Shown here one piece after another: positions 59,272-64,000 of a DNA stretch of 64,000 bases; the stretch's first letter is position 1, and each line of letters starts with the position of its first letter. This stretch comes from Pyronema omphalodes (taxonomy: Eukaryota; Ascomycota; Pezizomycetes; Pezizales; Pyronemataceae). A program made the position numbers and the translations under genes. Location of the stretch: assembly GCA_024516155.1 (NCBI GenBank), contig JAJJXM010000082.1, forward strand, positions 124,001 through 188,000, in the 5' to 3' direction. The notes beneath the pieces were generated by a model, which saw only the letters and a list, made by a program, of their open reading frames with translations, was not told the origin of the DNA and searched no databases.

Positions 59272-59290
59272 GGGGGGGGGGGGGGGGGGG
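59272..59290. repeat. Poly-G tract (19 G)
   Basis: Longest homopolymer in the window, noncoding. Length may be unreliable from sequencing. Confidence 0.9.
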
Positions 59291-60926
59291 ATCCGTAACA
59301 GCGGATGACAGATATGTAGACACAGCAAGAAGCTCTGCGCACCGAGATCCAAAGCGAGGTATAAACTTGCTCTATTGCGCACGTTTTCCATGAGGTAACC
59401 TGCTCAAAGTCCCAGAAGGTGCGGTGCAGAAAACCCAATTCAGGAACACAGGGACACAACAATAGAAATGCACAGATGATAAATACTGGTCAAGAAAATA
59501 GACGGGAAATGGCCCCGTACCCGAGCTCTTTTCCATTTCCATTTCGTAAATTTTTAAAATTCTTACCCCCTTCTTTTTTTTTTTTATCCCCTACATACAC
59601 AGCCGACATGGCCCGCTATTATCTAAAACGCCACAATTTTTTCTTAAGCTTAAAGCCGTGATAGCTTTGCCCCGATAGCTGTGGCTGATAGCTATAATTA
59701 ATTTGTACATAGGCGGCCGAGAGCGAGTTGAGGAAACATATCGCCATGTTGCCATTTACACACCTGCTATCTCCGTCTTTTCTAAGGCTATATGAAACTC
59801 TGCTCTACCTTATCCCCTGCATACTTTTTCCATGTAACTTTACATACTCTGTCTGATCTCGTGTACGCTCTTCTCAGCTTCGTAACCGCTGTACCCATTC
59901 ACCAACCTCCAACAAACAAACCTTTACCACATCACATCATCGTTCCGTGTGTTCCGTCCTCATCTAGATTGAATTTGTAAACTCCAAACCAGGATCATTA
60001 TGCTGTGTCCAATCCAAATCACACGACGTGCCGCCGGCAAAATGATATACATACTTTACAGCATTCAGCCCCTCCATCCGCGGCATCCATCGGCCCTGAA
60101 CATCGCGTGTATTAGAGCATCCATAGTCATCTACGGCCGGCTCCAGCTTCCCTTGGCCTATGAAGATACTCTGCATTACATTACCGAGCACTCGTATGCC
60201 AATGGAATCGCAATTGTACGACGTCTCCAGGGGACAAGCTAGTTAGGGCAAGACATCGTAATGCGGCAAGGGGCAGCCGTTTCACGGGAAGTTTCAGGGT
60301 CTCAGAAGCGCCACCTTGCAAAAGATCTCACGTGCTCGCCGGACTTTGCTTGTTGCAGCTCCCTTTAGAGCGTCAATCTTATCGACAGGGAAAGTGGATT
60401 TTCTCAAGGGAACACGCATGATAGTCTCGCAAGAGAACTTCCACCATTCCTTCTAGAACTTTACGAAATCACAGGCACAAATTAAACAGCATGAATGAAT
60501 TAAATCAAATTTATTTTTCTATCTATGAGCGATGCTCGAAGCTTTAGTATGAATAAGACCTGTGTCTGAAAGCCAATGTTAGCAATTATTCATGCAAAAC
60601 AAGCGACAGAAAAAAATGTTTGGGCAAATAAAAAATCAGTATTCGGCCCGGTCAAGGGCGGTTTCATCAATACCTAAATAGGCTATGAAGACCGTCGTGA
60701 GTTTGAATTATGGGATATCATCATTGTATGGATAGTGTATGCGAGGGAAAAGATGAGGAGGTATCCTACCATTTAGAACGTTGCTTAAACAGACAATGAG
60801 TTAACAATGCCTGTCCAAGCTGTTGGTGATTTGACATATGCAAAAGGATTCTACATCTTTAAAAACTATTAGCAACTGATGAAAATAGTAAGGCAGAAAG
60901 AAATGGCAATATGAATGGAGATCAGT

Positions 60927-61640
60927 TCATCCAGTTCTCGTCTTCGCGGTTAAGCTTGGACATATGCTTGTCATTGGTAAAGGAAAATCATCATTTAGGT
61001 AGCGGGTAAAGAAAACTCGTGTGAACGTACCCAGTCGCATTGTCGCGATTGCCCTGAGAGCCGAAGCAGACTGGACAATCGCGGCTTGAAACCATACCAC
61101 TGAACACATCATAGAATGATGTGAGCAGAGCAGGTGAAGAGTTGTGCAAATCACGCCCTAGTTCTGCAAAGCAAAAAATTAGCCCACAGTTCATGCAATC
61201 GAAAATTTAAAAAAAATGAAGTAAATTTCATTGTCAGAGTTGCATGAATGGTATTAAAAAAAGGTTGTCTGCATCGGAAACCCGGATAAGACTCGTCATC
61301 TAATAAAGGTCTCATCATGAAATGAAGGCGGTAACGCCGGGAAAAGCAAGAGAAAGATCGGGGATACCGTACCATTCAAGTTCACACTGTAAGTAATTGT
61401 TGATTGACATTCTATTGCCCTGAAGAAGGTTGTTAGCTCGGTGTCTCTTGCCGAAGCTAGGCTATAAAGCAAAAGGTTCGAGTCATGATCAGTCGGACGA
61501 GGTTTCTGAGGCCTCGCCACAAAAAAGAAAACATCACGGTGATCAGAGACCAGTGCTCTTGTTTGATCATCACAAGACTCGAGGAAACACGAAGATTGGT
61601 TTGTAGGCACACACCATTTAGGGTAAATAGAAATCCATTA
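60927..61640 (-). CDS. Partial spliced gene, unknown function (3' exons)
   Basis: A run of splice-consistent pieces on the minus strand. An open stretch from about 61640 to 61373 reads ... CVPTNQSSCFLESCDDQ ... CQSTITYSVNLN and ends at a GTACGG donor in phase 1. A CAG acceptor with a GCTAAT branch leads to the exon 61163-61031 (ELGRDLHNSSPALLTSFYDV ... GNRDNAT), which ends at GTACGT in phase 2. A last exon (60977-60927) would end ICPSLTAKTRTG-stop. The first intron would be 209 nt, long for this window, and another CAG acceptor with a perfect GCTAAC branch lies inside the first piece, so exon limits are uncertain. Upstream exons may reach 62.3 kb. Several Cys and N-x-S/T sites are seen, but no family. 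Confidence 0.27.
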
Positions 61641-62673
61641 TCATTATTATTATTCTAGATATACTTCAAACCAGTTAGCCTTAATTCAGGACAGGTTAAA
61701 CGTTGCAAAAGCGATGTTAAGAAGTTAAGCTCAGGTATAGCCATTTGATTACGTCATTGAGCCGAGGCCCTTGGACGGTAATTTCCAGCGTATAAATACG
61801 AATCCAAATGTTCATCAAAAACTTCGGGGGTAGGGATCGAGAAAGGGTTGTAGGTGTCTTACGTTTTAAATAATTGCTGTTCATGGGTTGTCGTAAGAGT
61901 AAGTGAAAGAAAAAGTCTGCAACTGAATGAAAGTTAGCGATGTTTTCATCGTAGACTATCATGATAAAAGTGCTTGTGAAAGGTCAAGATCAGGCTGACG
62001 TGCAAATGCAGTTTCACACCTCCGAAGAAGTCAAAGACTCTAGTTTGTTTGCGGTTGTTGCGATATCATCACTAGATGACCGGGAAAGGGAAGGCGGGGA
62101 GGAAGAAGGTGGATGACATACCCATTGTAACAGAGCCCCCCACAGTCGTGGAGTGGAGGGCAGGTCGCTGTATGGCAGAGAAGATTCTCTGCCGTTGTGG
62201 TTTGCAACGGAGACGGAGGGGAACACGCTGTTTTAAACCGTGGTGCGGTCGGCGAAATCACTAGGGTAGTCGTGACCAATTTTTCCGCGCTAGTATCAGT
62301 GGGGAAGATGCGCTTGGCACTTATCATCTGGGATCACTCGGTTTACCCGTCGCCATGCAAAGTTTGGCCTTCAGAGCCGCGTACGGAGAAAACCCCGCGG
62401 TTTCGACCCTCGAATTTTCAGCCCTGCGTCAAGCGGTTCCTGAGCCTCCCGTTTTCGCCAACAACCAAGGAAGCAGACGCCAATGACGCACCGAGACCCT
62501 TCACCAGCAATTATATAGCGTCACAAACTATCCAACATGCGCGCATCAGAGATAAACAAGCTTGACTTCACACCAGACCTCATGATATATTCAATTCAAG
62601 AAAACGTTCCAAAATGCATTATTACAACCTGAACACCGGTCCGACCCACTAACAATAAAGCAAATCCCACTCC
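61641..62673. other. Interval upstream of the unresolved locus
   Basis: About 1 kb to the FBP1 stop. Contains a GCTAAC branch with TCTAG acceptor near 61645-61670 and a frame reading DTYNPFSIPTPEVFDEHLDS near 61770-61860 that looks protein-like, so further exons of the preceding locus probably lie here. I could not connect them in frame. Confidence 0.3.
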
Positions 62674-63939
62674 TTATTTGGCGACAATTCCGTGCTTCTC
62701 GTACACCTCGTTGACCTTCTTGATCTCGTCGTAAGATCCCATGAAGATTCCTGATCTGTCATGGATGTGCTCGGGAACAACCTCAAGCATACGGCGCTGG
62801 TCACTCGTAACCGCTAGTCCGCCGGCTGTTTTCTCATTAGCTTCGCCCTATAAGCTGCATTGCGGGAGGACTAACCATTCTCCATAACCATTGCCATGGG
62901 AGCGCACTCGTACAAGATACGAAGCTTTCCCTTCTTGCTCTTCTTGTCGGCGGGGTAGGCGAAGATACCTCCGTAGCAGAGTGTTCGGTAGGCATCAGCG
63001 ACCATGGATCCGATGTAACGGGCAGAGTAGGGCTTTCCCTCGGGGGTGGAAGGGAACTTGATGCTGTCGAAGTAAGCTCTGCAAGCTTCGTCCCAGTAGA
63101 TGCTGTTTCCCTCGTTGACGGAGTAGATTCCGCGCTTCTTGGGTATCCTCATCTATTGACTATTAGCTGAATGCTACTGGCAGCTCGAAAGAGGGTACAA
63201 ACGTCGGGGTGGGTCAAGATGAACTCTCCAAGGGCGTTGTCGAGGGTGAAACCGTTGACGTTTCCTCCCTTGACGGTCAAGACAAGCTGAGTGGAAGCAC
63301 CGTACATGGTGAAACCGGAAGCAACAAGCTCAGTTCCAGGCTTGCAGACATCCTCAGCAGTTCCCTCGGCATCATCAGGAAGACGGAAGATTCCAAAGAT
63401 AGTTCCAACTGAGACACCGGCGTCGAGGTTGGAGGATCCGTCGATGGGGTCACAGACAACTGCGTACTTTCCGTCTCCAGGGAAGATGATGGCCTCCTCT
63501 TCCTCCTCAGAAACAAGAACCTTCACCTTTCCACATCCGCGCATAACGTTGATGAAGATCTCATTTCCAATAACGTCAAGCTTCTTCTGGTCGTCACCAG
63601 TGGTGTTGGAGGATCCGGCAAGACCGATGAGCTGTGGTTGTTAGCGGGGTAGATGGAGGAGGAGGGGTTTCGAGTGATCATCTTACGTTAGTAAGGGTTG
63701 CACGGCGAATGTAGTAGGCAATGGACTTGAAGGAGAACTGAAGGGCGTGGCAGAGGAGGCTATTTAGTTTCAAGTCAGCAATTGCCCTGAGCTCCCTAGA
63801 GACGGGAGCCGTACGTAAAGTCACCAGTGGCGTGGTTTCCGAGCTCGTTCTGGCGCTCAGTGAGGAATCGAGTGAGGGTGATGATGTCAGTCTTGACCTC
63901 TCCGTCTCCTGTGCCGTTCTGGGATACGTTGGAAGACAT
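62674..63939 (-). CDS. FBP1: Fructose-1,6-bisphosphatase
   Basis: Cytosolic gluconeogenic enzyme hydrolysing fructose-1,6-bisphosphate to fructose-6-phosphate. Five exons: 63939-63815, 63759-63687, 63631-63203, 63152-62876 and 62825-62674; 351 residues, the usual length. The start MSSNVSQNG is followed by [13 protein letters not shown]. Active-site metal ligands lie in [10 protein letters not shown] and in [15 protein letters not shown], the family signature. Substrate-binding blocks follow: [18 protein letters not shown], then [28 protein letters not shown] and [21 protein letters not shown]. The protein ends [10 protein letters not shown]. Introns are 55, 55, 50 and 50 nt. In fungi this enzyme is strongly glucose-repressed; the promoter side is cut off at the window end, so regulation cannot be read. 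Confidence 0.96.
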
Positions 63940-64000
63940 TATGTGTAGATTATTTGGTATTTGATTTGGTATTTGGAAAACGGTGTTGTTATTTGTTGAA

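Larger units (their letters stand above)
58245..60926. other. Gene-poor interval upstream of the Cu-ATPase
   Basis: About 2.7 kb: the Cu-ATPase promoter, a 12-bp repeat, G-rich tracts, (GCAGAA)n near 59080, a 19-base poly-G, and otherwise featureless sequence. No frame has a recognisable domain. Confidence 0.45.

Noticed and set aside
61461..61480. GGTTCGAGTC resembling a tRNA B box
   Set aside because: The flanking five bases on each side do not pair as a T-stem and there is no A box or acceptor stem at the right distance.
1..64000. CRISPR array, bacterial operons, prophage or integrated virus
   Set aside because: The DNA is fungal nuclear; the only regular repeats are short tandem arrays without spacers, and no viral or integrase genes are visible.

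Overview
The window is nuclear DNA of a filamentous ascomycete (Pezizomycotina). Every confident gene is a eukaryotic, mostly fungal, family. The coding regions are cut by short introns, mostly 49-65 nt, with GTAAGT/GTATGT-type donors and CTAAC/CTAAT branch points close to the acceptor. Genes lie on both strands with no operons. The class cannot be settled by eye. Long gene-free tracts full of microsatellites and poly-G runs would suit an early-diverging group such as Orbiliomycetes or Pezizomycetes, but that is inference.

Layout. LSM4 (55-610, -) opens the window. After about 4.5 kb without recognisable genes come a serine-rich disordered protein (5142-6980, -) and a possible two-exon 98-residue gene (7312-7657, -). 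A very large repeat-built nuclear-type protein of about 2874 residues occupies 12048-20890 (+), followed by a C2H2 zinc-finger protein (21832-23685, +). A zinc alcohol dehydrogenase (27044-28317, +) and cullin-3 (29166-31796, +) follow a gene-poor stretch. Cullin-3 converges with a four-TM MARVEL-like protein (32357-33167, -).

From 35.8 to 43.3 kb the genes are dense. They are the spliceosomal branch-site protein SF3B6/p14 (+), a probable CENP-L/Fta1 kinetochore protein (-), the U3 processome WD40 protein UTP18 (-) and the replicative helicase subunit MCM4 (+). UTP18 and MCM4 are divergent across 313 bp. A 4.6 kb gene-free region ends at a small secreted double-psi beta-barrel protein (47898-48374, +). 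A repeat-rich block follows, with a diverged segmental duplication and a 13-bp minisatellite. Then come AP endonuclease APN1 (51644-53335, -), a CCC2-type Cu-transporting P-type ATPase (54788-58244, -), an unresolved spliced locus near 61 kb, and fructose-1,6-bisphosphatase (62674-63939, -).

The genes are mostly unlinked housekeeping functions: RNA processing (LSM4, SF3B6, UTP18), genome maintenance and division (MCM4, APN1, CENP-L and perhaps the giant protein), ubiquitin ligation (CUL3), copper delivery (CCC2) and carbon metabolism (ADH, FBP1). The most unusual object is the giant protein. It has AT-hook-like repeats, more than thirty S/T-P-x-K/R-type sites and a C-terminal RVxF-like motif. 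Exon boundaries were placed by hand from splice signals, reading-frame continuity and family alignment from memory; none was checked by a search.
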